Source of the DNA: Thinopyrum elongatum
Taxonomy: Eukaryota; Streptophyta; Magnoliopsida; Poales; Poaceae
DNA: 64,000 nucleotides
Direction of reading: 5' to 3'
NCBI GenBank assembly: GCA_011799875.1
Contig: CM022297.1
Span: 516,125,707 to 516,189,706 of the forward strand
In this document: piece by piece, positions 10,101 to 20,642 of the stretch
Layout of the letters: the number at the start of each line of letters is the position of its first letter
Position numbering within the stretch: position 1 is the first letter of the stretch
Translations under genes and position numbers: made by a program
Notes under the pieces: model-generated
Database searches by the model: none
Seen by the model: only the letters and a program-made list of their open reading frames with translations
Told to the model about the DNA's origin: nothing

Positions 10101-11703
10101 AAAGCCTTAACTTCTGCACCTTTTGTTCAACCACCTGATTGGAACTTACCTTTTGAAATTATGTGTGATGCTAGTGATTATGCAGTTGGTGCTGTCCCAG
10201 GACAAAGAGTTGGTAATAAATTAAATGTTATTCATTATGCTAGTATAACTCTAGATAGTGCTCAAAGAAATTATGCTACTACTGAGAAAGAATTTCTAGC
10301 GGTTGTGTTTGCTTGTGATAAATTCAGATCTTACATAGTTGATTCTAAAGTGATTGTTCAAACTGATCATGCTTTTATTAAATACCTTATGGAAAAGAAA
10401 GATGCTAAGCCTAGACTCATTAGATGGGTTTTTTTGCTACAAAAATTTGACTTGCATATCACTGATAGGAAGGGAGCTGAGAATCTCATATCTGATAACT
10501 TGTCTAGGTTAGAAAATATCCTTGATGACCCACTACCTATTGATGATAGTTTCCCTGATGAACAACTAGCTATCATAACTGCTTCTTATAATACTCCTTG
10601 GTATGCAGACTATGCTAATTATATTGTTGCTAAATTTATACAACCTAGTTTCACATATCAACAAAAGAAAAAATTCATCTTTGACTTAAGACATTACTTT
10701 TAGGATGACACACATCTTTATAAAGAAGGAGTAGATGGTATTATTAGACGTTGTATACCTGAGCATAAACTGGAACAAATCCTATGGAAATGTCACTCCG
10801 AAGCCTACGGAGGGCATCATGCTGCAGATATAACTGCACACAAGGTATTACAATCTGGTTTTTATTGGCCTACCCTTTTTAAGGATGCTCGTAAGTTTGT
10901 TTTGTCTTGTGATGAATGTCAAAGAATAGATAATATTGGTAGACGTCAGGAAATGCCTATGAATTATTCACTTGTTATTGGACCATTTGATGTTTGGGGC
11001 TTTGATTATATGGGACATTTTTCCTTCCTCTAATGGGTATACTCATATTTTGGTTGTTGTTGATTATGTCACTAAGTGGGTAGAAGCTATCCCAACTAGC
11101 AGTGCCGATCATAACACCTCCATTAAAATGCTTAAAGAAGTTATTTTCCCGAGATTTGGAGTCCCTAGATATTTAATGACTGATGGTGGTTCACATTTTA
11201 TTCATTGTGCTTTCCGTAAACTGTTTGCTAAATATGATGTCAACCATAGAATTGCATCCCCTTATCATCCTCAATCTAGTGGACAAGTTGAACTTAGCAA
11301 CAGAGAAATAAAATTAATATTGCAAAAGACTGTCAACAGATATAGGAAAAATTGGTCTAAGAAACTTGATGATGCACTATGGGCTTATAGAACAGCTTGT
11401 AAAAATCCTATGGGTATGTCTCCATATAAAATGGTTTATGAAAAAGTTTGTCATTTTCCTCTTGAGTTAGAACATAAAGCATATTGGGCGATTAAAGAAC
11501 TCAATTATGACTTCAAACCTGTCGGTGAAAAGAGGTTATTTGATATTAGCTCACTAGATGAATGGAGAACCCAAGCCTATGAAAATGCCAAATTATTTAA
11601 AGAAAAAGTCAAAAGATGGCATGACAAAAGAATCCAAAAGCAAGAATTCAAAGTGGGTGAGTATGTTCTATTATACAATTCTCCGACACGAGACCCTTCC
11701 TGA
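7186..11703 (+). pseudogene. RLG-1 gag-pol, degenerate
   Basis: Gag starts MKNNPLRGLFGVSSRRTEAQ (7186). It is broken by an 18-base G run (7460-7477) that replaces the KGKALTWYR-encoding stretch seen in RLG-2. Then follow the protease motif CDMGATVSA (about 8410), RT with FMDDFSVYG (about 9725), RNase H ([12 protein letters not shown], about 10160), the zinc-binding part of integrase (CDECQR) and the integrase core ([20 protein letters not shown]). Breaks include an in-frame TAA at 8617, loss of one A in an A-run near 9440, a TGA at 9780-9782 and a TAG at 10701. Integrase ends YNSPTRDPS at 11703, truncated before its C-terminal domain. Not functional. Confidence 0.85.
7460..7477 (+). repeat. 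18-base G homopolymer inside gag
   Basis: RLG-2 has CTTTGAAGGGAAAGGCATTG here; RLG-1 has CTTCGT, then 18 G, then CGGGGAGCATTG. It shifts and ends the gag frame at 7498. Homopolymers of this length mutate rapidly and are also hard to sequence, so the exact length is uncertain. Confidence 0.7.
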
Positions 11704-11971
11704 AAATATGATGAATTGCAATTGCAAAGTTGACTGAGAATATAGTTTGTTTGTTTTCAAGAAAGTTTATGCTTTATACTTCGTTCATGTGATGAATTGT
11801 TACTTGCTCATAAGAAGTTTTAAGATAAAGTTTATTGATGCTATAATAATGATCATGATGCTATTATGTCCGTATTTTTGTTCTATCGACACCTCTCTCT
11901 CTAAATATGTGGACATGATTCTCGATATCGGCTTTCGCTTGAGGACAAGCAAGGTCTAAGCTTGTGGGAGT

Positions 11972-13496
11972 TGATACGTCCATTTTGCATCATGTTTTCC
12001 ATTGTTACTTATAGTGTTTTTATTCAATATAACACTTTTTGGAGTAATTCAAATGCCTTTTCTCTCACAATATGCAAGATTTACACAAAGAGGGAGAATA
12101 CCGGCAGCTGGAATTCTGTGCCTGAAAAAGCTACGTCAGAGATACCTATTCTGCACATCTCCAAATAAGCTGAAATTTTACGGAGAATTATTTTGAAATG
12201 TATAAAAAATATTGAAGAAAAAAATACCGGAGGGGGCCACCCAGGTGCCCACTAGGCACCAGGGCCCCCCCCCCCCCCCCCGACGCGTCCTGGTGGGTAG
12301 TGGGCTCTCATGCCCACTTCCGGTGCCCATCTTCTAGTACATAAGATCTTTTGACCTAGAAAAAATAAGGGGAGGACTTTCGGGACGGAGCGCCGCCGTC
12401 TCGAGGCGGAATTTGGGCTGGAGCATTTTTGCTCTCCGGCGGAGAGATTTCGCAGGGGATACTTCCCTCCGGGAGGAGGAAATCGAAGCCATCGTCATCA
12501 CCAACAACCCTCTCATCTTGGGAGGATCAATCTTCATCAACATCTTCACCAGCACCATCTCATCTCAAAACCCTAGTTCATCTCTTGTGTTCAATCTTTG
12601 TATCAAAACCTCAGATTGGTACCTGTGGGTGACTAGTAGTGTTGATTACATATTGTAGTTGATGCTAGTTGGTTTATTTGGTGGAAGATTATATGTTCAG
12701 ATCCATTATGATATTTATTACTCCTCTGATCTTGAGCATGAATATGATTTGTGAGTAGTTGCTTTTGTTCTTGATGACACGTGAGAAGTCATGTTACAAG
12801 TAATCATGTGAGTTTGATATTCGTTCGATATTTTGATGATATGTATGTTGTGATTTCCTTAGTGGTGTTATATGAACGTCGACTACATGACACTTCACCA
12901 TCTTTGGGCCTAAGGGAATTCATTGTGGAGTAGTTATTAGATGATGGGTTGCTAGAGTGATAGAAGGTTAAACCCTAGTTTATGCGTCATTCTGTAAAGG
13001 GTTGATTTGGATCCATATGTTTAATGCTATGGTTAGATTTTATCTTAATTCTTCTGTCGTAGTTGCGGATGCTCGCGAGAGGGGTTAATCATAAGTGGGA
13101 GGCTTGTTCAAGTAAGAACAGTACCCAAGCACCGGTCCATCCACAATTTAAATTATCAAAGTAGCGAACGCGAATCAAATAAACATGATGAAAGTGACTA
13201 GATGAAATTTCCGTGTGTCCTCGAGAACTTTTTACTTATTATCAGAGACCGTTCTGGCATGTCATTTACTACAAAAAGGATTGGGCTATCTTACTGCACC
13301 TATTGTTACTATTGCTACTTATTACTCGTTACAAATTATCTTGCTATCAAGCTATCTGTTACCGACAATTTCTGTGCCTGCAGAAAACACCTTGCTGAAA
13401 ACCACTTGTCATTTTCTTCAACTCCTTGTTGGGTTCGACACTCCTATTTATTTATTGAAGGGACTACGATTGATCCCCTATACTTATGGGTCATCA
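11972..13496 (+). repeat. RLG-1 3' LTR
   Basis: Second copy of the 5573-7079 repeat, about 1.5 kb. A run of 17 C (12265-12281) replaces the AGGGTGCGCCACCCCCCTGG of the 5' LTR. The preceding sequence CTAAGCTTGTGGGAGT is the likely polypurine tract region. Confidence 0.9.
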
Positions 13497-14044
13497 TGGC
13501 CCAAAATAGATCGTGTCACTGTTCATCTTCTTCCTCCATTCCTTCTTCCTCCTCCCGATCTGAACACCCCCAGCCTACCCCGCCTTAACCGCAGGCCTGC
13601 ACCACCCGTGGCCGGTGGGCGTTACCGCGCACCGCCTCGCTGCCCCGCCCTGCCCTCGACCTTCCCCCACTGTCATTGTTGGCCACTGCCCCAGCCATCC
13701 CTCTAAGTCCGGCACCACCCATGAAAACCTCCGGCAATCCTCTCCACCCTCACCCATAAGATAGATAATGGGGCCATTACTTCACCCTAAGATGGATGGT
13801 GGGACTAGTTCTTCTCCGGCGAGTTTGTTTCTTCTCCAGCGAGCTCCGGCCAAGAGGGAAGGAAGAAGGAAAAAAGTGAAGTGGAATCGGGGCTTCTGCC
13901 TTTTTCTCTGGGTTTCACTTCTATGAAATGGAATCGGGGCTTCTGCCTTTTTCCTCTAAAAAATTCTTTTGTTGATGAAAAACTGTAGCTTGCATGCATG
14001 CACATATATACGTTGGACAGATCGGTTACGTTGATGGATCAAGT
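13497..14044. other. No gene seen; pyrimidine-rich sequence and a short direct repeat
   Basis: Between RLG-1 and the phytocyanin gene. About 13530-13760 is pyrimidine-rich and CCG/CAC-rich, with long but uninformative open frames. A direct repeat TGGAATCGGGGCTTCTGCCT occurs near 13880 and again near 13929. The last 100 bp may hold the 3' untranslated region of the minus-strand phytocyanin. Confidence 0.5.
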
Positions 14045-14691
14045 TTACATCAGCAGCAGCGGAAGCGCCAGCAAGCAGGCGGCGAGGGCGAGCAGCGGCA
14101 CGGCGGCGGGGGCGGGCGAGCCGGACATGACGTCGTCCTCGTCGGCCTCTTCGGCCTGGTCGTCGTTCTGCGTCCGCGACGGCGCGAAGGGGGCGACGTA
14201 GATCTTGAGCTTCTGGCCCTCCTCGCAGTGCTTGCCGACGCCGCAGAAGTAGTAGCGCGGGCCGGCGGGCGGGATGAGCTCGATGATGGTGGGCCCGTTC
14301 TGGTACCGGTTGGTGATGTTGCGCATGCTGCACCCGTCGAACAGGTCCCGGGTCGGCACCTCCACGATGTTGTACACGCCGCTCCGGTACAGGAACACTG
14401 CGCGCGTGCATGCGACGGCCGGCGTCAAGGATCGATCGACACGATGGCGCCTGCCGGAGCCGGAGAAGAAGGGGAAAATATATAGGAATTGATGATAGAC
14501 TTACTGAGCTTGTCGCCCACGCTGATGTTCCGGGTGCGGGCCCAGTCCCCGTAGTAGGTCCGGTTGGGGGCCATCTGCCAGCCCTTGCCGGCGCCGACGA
14601 TGTGGTAGATGCCCGCCGACGAGACGGCGACGAGGGACGCCACGACGGCCGCGAGGAGCAGCAGCGAGAGGCGGCCCTTGCTCCTCTCCAT
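14045..14691 (-). CDS. Early-nodulin-like phytocyanin, GPI-anchored, two exons
   Basis: Plastocyanin-like (phytocyanin) proteins are small cell-surface proteins related to blue copper proteins. Exon 1 is 14691-14505 and exon 2 is 14397-14045; the 107-bp intron has donor CTCA/GTAAGT and acceptor GCGCGCAG, and lies where phytocyanin genes usually have one. The product is 179 residues: signal peptide (LSLLLLAAVVASLVAVSSAG), plastocyanin-like domain (IYHIVGAGKGW to QKLKIYVAP), an acidic linker (AEEADEDD), and a hydrophobic GPI signal (PAPAAVPLLALAACLLALP). N-glycosylation sequons are NRT, NIS and NIT. The copper ligands Cys (YFCG), His (KHC) and Gln (GQK) are kept, but the first His is Tyr (SGVYNIVEV), so it should not hold copper normally; this is typical of ENODL members. 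The two disulfide cysteines (DGC, KHC) are kept. It looks intact and is the best host-gene candidate here. Confidence 0.9.
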
Positions 14692-15080
14692 TTATTCAAC
14701 GAGATCGATCCGCCGGCCGGCCTGATCTTGGTTTCTCGATCGACGATTCGACTCGTTCGTACGCACGTCCTCCTACCTTTTTCCTCACCTTGGACATACG
14801 TGTCTGGAAGAGAAAAGTTTGGGATGGTGGTAGCTAGCCAGAGGAGATCTAGCGCCCCCATGTGCATGCATGCATGCATGCATGTGATCGATGGAGCAGG
14901 ACTTGAGGGGAGTCCATGGACGACCTTGCCTATTTTTTGCTCTTGGTTTGGTTCCTGCCTCTGGGTAGCTCCTCCCTAATATTGGCAAGTGTGTGATGGT
15001 CGCCGGTGAGGTTTTTTTTTTTTTGCGGGTAGTCGCCGGTGAGTTTGTAGCCAACGTACGGATTATCCCTGATCGTAGGG

Positions 15081-15090
15081 CTTTTATAGA
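15081..15090 (-). promoter_or_regulatory. Possible TATA box of the phytocyanin gene
   Basis: Minus strand TCTATAAAAG, about 390 bp upstream of the ATG at 14691. It would imply a 5' leader of about 360 nt, long but possible. A closer TATA is not evident. Confidence 0.4.
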
Positions 15091-15099
15091 TGTGCGGTC

Positions 15100-15842
15100 G
15101 TTTGGCTGGCCACACAATTAGTTCAACTGTAAACAACATGAATTTGTACGACCACTGCCTGCTTGTGCGTGCATGATCATCACTCGTGTGGCATGCTAGA
15201 TCACGAAAAGTGGAGACGACAACACATGATGACTCTGATTTGATGGTGTTTCTCGAGTACCTAGTCTTGAGCTCCGGGATGAAAATTCCATGTCTGACCC
15301 TAGTTGGTTACCTTGTTGAATGCTTTGCTTGAGATTTGCTCGGACTAAATATTCAGGGTGAAAGCACACAATCTGGTCTTCAGTGGTTGGTTGGATCCAG
15401 CGGCGGCAGCATTTGCACCCCGCTCCCTTCCTGAAGTCGTTGCCTTTTGAGAACATTTATCATAGCCCTTGTGTTGTCAAGAGATGATTGATGCCGATGG
15501 TGGTCGTTGTATTTCGTCAACCACTATCTTGATCCCTTGGGGGGAGGGGGGGGGGGGGGGTTCTTTTTCTTCTGCCTAACCATAGCTCCAATCTTGTATG
15601 ACTTTGCCCTTTGCCGGCATGAGCCTGTGTGTGTGTGTGCATGTGTGTGTGAGAGAGAGAGAGAGTTGTATGCATCCTAACTATGCAAAGTCTAGGTGTG
15701 TGCTTATTGTATTTGTATCCCCTTGATGATATGTTCTCTCCCTGGAAAGGTCATTTATCCCCAAAAAACCGAAGGCAACATCTAATATATAATCTAGCTA
15801 CACCCTTTCAAAATATGAATTAAGCATGATCTTAGACAACAA
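15100..15842. other. No gene seen; microsatellite and G-run
   Basis: Upstream of the phytocyanin gene. It contains a G-rich run (15539-15560), a TG/GA microsatellite (15626-15665) and otherwise unique-looking sequence. A minus-strand open frame of 86 codons at 15196-15456 has no recognisable similarity and no supporting signals. Confidence 0.5.
15626..15665 (+). repeat. (TG)n(GA)n microsatellite
   Basis: TGTGTGTGTGTGTGC, then ATGTGTGTGTG, then an AG run. A compound dinucleotide repeat likely to vary between accessions. Confidence 0.9.
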
Positions 15843-16000
15843 CTCCCTCCATTCCTAAATATAAGTCTTTTTAGAGATTCTAATATGGACTACATACTGA
15901 CGAAAATGAGTGAATCTACACTCTAAAATATGTCCATATTCATTCGTATGTAGTCCATATTTAAATCTCTAAAAATACTTATATTTAGGAACAGAGGGAG
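15843..16000. mobile_element. Stowaway-type MITE (Tc1/Mariner-related)
   Basis: A 158-bp element with terminal inverted repeats CTCCCTCCATTCCTAAATAT and ATATTTAGGAACAGAGGGAG, the classic Triticeae Stowaway ends. The interior is AT-rich and folds back on itself. The usual TA target duplication is present on the right (16001-16002) but is AA on the left. Non-coding; moved in trans by a Mariner-type transposase. Confidence 0.92.
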
Positions 16001-16048
16001 TAGGAATTTTCGACCCTAAATTTGTTCCCCTAAGGAACATACTCTCAG

Positions 16049-16078
16049 CCCCCCCCCCCCCCCGCGCGCGCGCACGCG
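16049..16078 (+). repeat. C-run followed by (CG)n
   Basis: Fifteen C followed by GCGCGCGCGCACGCG. Simple sequence at the left edge of the LINE scrap; prone to slippage. Confidence 0.85.
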
Positions 16079-16343
16079 AAGCTAAGAGATTATATTGGAG
16101 GTCTAGAGCTAAGATGACCAGACTTGGTGATGGGAATACAAAAAAAAATCATGTTATTTCTACTCAATTCTTCAGATGTAACTGTATCGCTAGCATATGA
16201 TCTGAAGAAGATAAAACCATCACTGATGATGATGTGAAAGTTGATGCACTATGGAACTCCTATAAGGATAGGCTTGGTACTTTTGAATTCTCATCTATGA
16301 GGTTCAATCTTTCTGCTTTTGTGCCATCTCATGACCTTGGTGA
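16077..16343 (+). pseudogene. LINE ORF2 scrap (linker before reverse transcriptase)
   Basis: A frame on the plus strand reads EAKRLYWRSRAKMTRLGDGN and then decays. It resembles the R-S-R-x-K-W-L-x-x-G-D-x-N-T-K-F-F-H segment between endonuclease and reverse transcriptase in plant LINEs. Further on, VKVDALWNSYKDRLGTFEF fits the following linker. The fragment ends where the CACTA begins. Too short for certainty. Confidence 0.4.
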
Positions 16344-16650
16344 CACTAGTAGAAAACCGGGCATTGGTTTTTGCTAGATCAGAGCAACAGTCCCGGTCGT
16401 GTTACGAACTGGGACTAATGGGAGCATCAGTCCCGGTTTGAGCGGCCAGGACGCTGGCCGGGCCTCGGCAGGCACCAGTCCCGGTTCGGCTGGGACCTTT
16501 AGTCCCGGTTCTAGCCACCAACCGGGACTAAAGGGCCTCGCTCCTGGCGCAACCCCTTTTGTCCCGGTTGGTGTTTGGAACCGGGACTAAAGGTTAGTCT
16601 TCAGTCCCGGTTCTCGACACCAACCGGGACTAAAAAAATGCCTATATATA
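16344..16650 (+). repeat. CACTA left terminus and subterminal repeats
   Basis: After the CACTA tip there are many copies, in both orientations, of AGTCCCGGTT and its complement AACCGGGACTAAA (16390-16400, 16430-16440, 16480-16545, 16562-16632). In En/Spm elements such motifs bind the regulatory transposon protein. The pairs also form snap-back stems. Confidence 0.85.
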
Positions 16651-17220
16651 TGCTCGTCCCTGCCCGCTCACTCCTCTGTTTTTTGGCCGGCCAGCGCGTG
16701 GGAGGTGTGTGCTACTCTGTTCTCACCTTCTACGCACATGAGGTGTTCAATGAAACGCCCGAGCCACACTTAATCTTTCTCCTCTCCAAGCTCGACCTCC
16801 AAGCTACATTTTCCCCAAGATTTGTCTAGGTTTGGCGGTGCACCAACTATCCAAGTGTTCTAAAAGGTTAGCAACTTCATCCTTTCATCTCTCACTGCTA
16901 GTTTAGCTCATTTCAAATGCTCTAGAAGTAGAGTGGTTTGTGGGTTTTAGTGGAGGAGTGTATGTGGGAGTTCATTTGATTTAGATGCACAATTTGAGCT
17001 CGAATTAACTTCTTAGAGTTTGCACATGTGTAGGGTGTCGTCCCGTCCCCGTCTCCGTCCTCACCACCGTCGATCGCCCGCGCCGATCTCATCGCCAGCA
17101 CCACCGTGGTCAGCCTCTTGTTCTTATCTTCTTTTTAAAAGAAAAATTTCTTACTTGTATGATTTAGATATACTTGTATGATTTTCTTACTTTTCTTATT
17201 GTTTGTTATTATATAGTGCC

Positions 17221-17664
17221 ATGGTTTTGGTATCCGCCCCCGTCGGCTCTCGTCTGCTCTATGATTCGGATGTGGTATATTATCTTTTATAACTATTTGT
17301 TTCATTTAGTGTTTATGACAATTATGCCGACCAACTTGACATAGATGTCTTTATCTAGGAGGTATGTGAACCAGAAATTCCAACCGACCCTCTTGTCGAG
17401 AGGTTAAATTTAGTTGAAAAAGAAAATAATTATTTGAAAGAAAAATTGAAAAGAATTGAAGAAGAGAAGATGAAATTGGAGTTGCATGTTGCCGGTGTCG
17501 TCGATCTACACAAGATTCAGATGGATGCAATGCGCTTGAAGATTAGAAAGATTAGAAAATATGCCATTGATAATGAGGCTTGGTATCATTATGCTGTTGG
17601 ATCAATTGTTACCTTAGTTGCGATTTTGATCGCATTTGTTGTTGCATTTAAATGTTTTACATAG
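17221..17664 (+). CDS. CACTA-borne coiled-coil protein with C-terminal membrane anchor
   Basis: A likely multi-exon small gene. A first piece, MVLVSAPVGSRLLYDSDV, starts at 17221 just after a splice acceptor-like TATATAG. The main exon starts near 17310 after TTCATTTAG and reads YDNYADQLDIDVFI, a TAG (17356), EVCEPEIPTDPLVERL, then a strongly charged coiled coil (NYLKEKLKRIEEEKMKLELH), a basic stretch (MRLKIRKIRKYA) and one hydrophobic segment (GSIVTLVAILIAFVVAF) three residues before the stop. This layout suggests a tail-anchored membrane protein facing the cytosol. I do not know its role. It lies between the left terminus and the transposase and is not part of the usual TNPA/TNPD pair. The exact splice joining the two pieces is unresolved. 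The TAG is one transition from CAG. Confidence 0.55.
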
Positions 17665-17891
17665 TTGTATGTTAGTTTCAATGTATGTTTTAATTAGATG
17701 CTCTAGAGAGCTGTATGTTGTTCTATGAGAACTATGTATGAACTTTATGTATTTATTTTTTCAGTAATAACATTTGGTCACTATTGTACTTTGGTTTTAA
17801 TGTGAAGATGAACTTGTATTAATTTGGTCATTTCTCTATTTATCATGTTCTATAATGGTTTTTGATATACTTAATTATATAATGCATGCAG

Positions 17892-19012
17892 ATGAACCGG
17901 CAATGGATGTATGGTGACCGATGCACCTCCGACTACATTACAGTCCTGCATATTTTTCTCGATGTGGCTGAGGCAAACAAGCATAATGGTTTTATGTATT
18001 GTCCATGTACTGTCTGTGGGAATACGAAGGATCACTCTGACTAAAAAACCCTTCACTTCCACCTGCTTGAGAAGGGTTTCATGCCACACTATAATGTTTG
18101 GACCAAGCACGGAGAAAGAGGGGTTATGATGGAAGACAATGAAGAAGAAGAGGATGATGACAACTATCCTATGTTCCCTGAATACGATGATACTGCAACG
18201 GGGGAAGCTGAAGATCAAGAGGCACCAGACGAAGTGCCCGATGATGATCTTCGCCGGGTCATTGTTGATGCACAGAGAGAATGCGAAAGTGAAAGGAAGA
18301 AGTTGAAGTTCGATCGCATGTTAGAGGATCACAAAAAAGGGTTGTACCCAAATTGCGAAGATGGCAACACAAAGCTTGGTACCGCACTGGAATTGCTGCA
18401 ATGGAAGGCAGAGAATGGTGTATCTGACAAGGGATTTGGGAAGCTACTGAAAATAATGAAGAAGAATCTTCCAAAGGATAACGAATTGCCTGACAGTACG
18501 TACGAAGCAAAGAAGGTTCTCTGCCCTCTAGGATTAGAGGTGCATAAGATACATGCATGCCCTAGTGACTGCATCCTCTACCGCGGTGAGGAGTATGAGA
18601 ATTTGAATGCATGTCCGGTATGCAATGCATTGCGGTATAAGATCAGACGAGATGACCCTGGTGATGTTGAGGGAGAGCACCCCAGGAAGAGGGTTCCTGC
18701 CAAGGTGATGTGGTATGCTCCTATAATACCATGGTTGAAACGTCAGTTCAAAAACAAAGAGCATGCCAAGTGGTTGCGATGGCACAAAGAAGACTGTAAG
18801 AAAGACGGGAAGTTGAGAGTACCCGTGGATGGGTCGCAGTGGAGAAAAATCGAGAGAAGGTGGCCGGACTTTGCAGGTGACGCAAGGAACTTATGGTGTG
18901 GTTTAAGTGCAGATGGCATTAATCCTTTTGGGGAACAGAGCACCAATCATAGCACCTGGCCCGTGACTCTATGTATCTATAACCTTCCTCCTTGGTTGTG
19001 CATGAAGCGAAA
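17892..19012 (+). pseudogene. CACTA transposase (TNPD-type), 5' part
   Basis: Transposase of the En/Spm superfamily, which binds CACTA ends and cuts the DNA. It begins MNRQWMYGDRCTSDYI at 17892 with the N-terminal zinc-binding motif CPCTVCGNTKDH, then a TAA at 18042, HFHLLEKGFMPHYNVWTKHG, an acidic linker (EDNEEEEDDDNYP), and the start of the Transposase_21-type domain: CPLGLEVHKIHACPSDCILY, CPVCNALRYK, WYAPIIPWLKRQF, WPDFAGDARNLWCGLSADGI and NPFGEQSTNHSTWPV. It stops at the RLG-2 insertion in the middle of LPPWLCMKR. The gene resumes at 50270. Except for the TAA the frame is clean over more than 1.1 kb. Confidence 0.9.
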
Positions 19013-20536
19013 TGATACGTCCATTTTGCATAATGTTTTTATATCAATATTTATTGCATTATGGACTGTTATTTCACTTTATGGTACAATACTTATGCCT
19101 TTTCTCTCTTATTTTACAAGATTTACATGAAGAGGGAGAATGCCGGCAGCTGGAATTCTGGACCAGAAAGGAGCAAATCTGAGAGACCTATTCTGCACAA
19201 CTCCAAAAGTCCTGAAAATTTACGAAGAATTATTTTGGAATATATAAGAATTATTGGGTGAAGAAAATACCAGAGGGGACCCACCAGGTGGCCACAAGCC
19301 TGGGGAGCATGCCCTACCCCATGGGCGCGCCCCCAGGGCTTGTGGGGCCCCTGGCAGGTCTCCGGTGCCCATCTTTGGCTATATGGAGGGTTTTGACCTA
19401 GAAAAAAAATCAGAAGATAGCTTTCGGGACGAAGCGCCGCCGTCTCGAGGCGGAACCTGGGCAGGAGCAATCTAGAGCTCCAGCAGAGCGATTCTGCCGA
19501 GGAAACTTCCCTCCCGGAGGGGGAAATCGAAGCCATCGTCATCACCAACGATCCTCTCATCGAGGGGGGGTCAATCTCCATCAACATCTTCACCAGCACC
19601 ATCTCCTCTCAAACCCTAGTTCATCTCTTGTATTCAATCTTTGCCTCAGAACCTCAGATTGGTACCTGTAGGTTGCTAGTAGTGTTGATTACTCTCCGTA
19701 GTTGATGCTAGTTGGTTTATTTGGTGGAAGATCAAATGTTCATATCCTTAGTGATATTCAATACCCCTATGATCTTGAACATGAACATGCTTTGTGAGTA
19801 GTTACTTTTGTTCTTGAGGACATGGGAGAAGTCTTGTTATAAGTAATCATGTGAACTTGGTATTCGTTCGATATTTTGATGAGATGTATGTTGTCTTTCC
19901 TCTAGTGGTGTTATGTGAACATCGACTACATGACACTTCACCATGTCTTGGGCCTAGGGGAAGGCATTGGGAGGTAATAAGTAGATGATGGGTTGCTAGA
20001 GTGACAGAAGCTTAAACCCTAGTTTATGCGTTGCTTCGTAAGAGGCTGATTTGGATCCACATGTTTCATGCTATGGTTAGATTTATCTTAATTCTTCTTT
20101 CGTAGTTGCGGATGCTTGCGAGAGGGGTTAATCATAAGTGGGAGGCTTGTCCAAGTAAGTATAGAATCTAAGCACTGGTCCACCCACATATCAAATTATC
20201 AAAGTAACGAACGCGAATCATATGAGCATGATGAAAACTAGCTTGACAATAATTCCCATGTGTCCTCGGGAGCACTTTGCTTTATATAAGAATTTCTCCA
20301 GGCTTGTCCTTTGCTATAAAAAGGATTGGGCCACCTTGCTGCACCTTTGTTACACTTTTTACTTGTTACCCGTTACGAATTATCTTATCACAAAACTATG
20401 TGTTACCGATAATTTCAGTGCTTGCAGAAAATACCTTGCTGAAAACCGCTTGTCATTTCCTTCTGCTCCTTGTTGGGTTCGACACTCTTACTTATCGAAA
20501 GGACTACGATAGATCCCCTATACTTGTGGGTCATCA
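19013..20536 (+). repeat. RLG-2 5' LTR
   Basis: TGATACGTCCATTTTG...CTTGTGGGTCATCA, 1,524 bp, followed by leader AGACTCTTTTC and the primer-binding site. Related to both RLG-1 LTRs, with a diverged GC-rich segment near 19280-19360. Confidence 0.92.
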
Positions 20537-20547
20537 AGACTCTTTTC

Positions 20548-20565
20548 TGGCGCCGTTGCCGGGGA
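20548..20565 (+). other. RLG-2 primer-binding site
   Basis: TGGCGCCGTTGCCGGGGA, 12 bp after the 5' LTR, the form common in grass Athila/CRM-like elements. It pairs with the 3' end of a host tRNA to start reverse transcription. Confidence 0.85.
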
Positions 20566-20642
20566 GTGAAGCGCCTTTGGTGAGTGGAATTTGGTAAGGA
20601 AGAATTTATATTGTGTGCTGAAATTTACTGTCACTTGTCACT

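Larger units (their letters stand above)
5573..13496 (+). mobile_element. Athila-clade Gypsy LTR retrotransposon RLG-1 (Sabrina/WHAM-like)
   Basis: A 7.9-kb element with LTRs at 5573-7079 and 11972-13496, each TGATACGTCC...GTGGGTCATCA. The flanking 5-bp duplication is TGACC (5568-5572) and TGGCC (13497-13501), one mismatch. A primer-binding site TGGCGCCATTTCCGCGGA follows the 5' LTR. The internal region encodes gag, protease, RT/RNase H and integrase in that order, with many stops and frameshifts. Compared with its relative RLG-2, it lacks the integrase C-terminus and the accessory region downstream, going straight from about 11690 into the short 3' untranslated part. The LTRs differ at several percent (about 8% in the first 280 bp by eye), so this is an older insertion. 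Confidence 0.9.

Noticed and set aside
15196..15456. An 86-codon minus-strand frame
   Set aside because: No recognised similarity, no promoter or splice context; likely chance.
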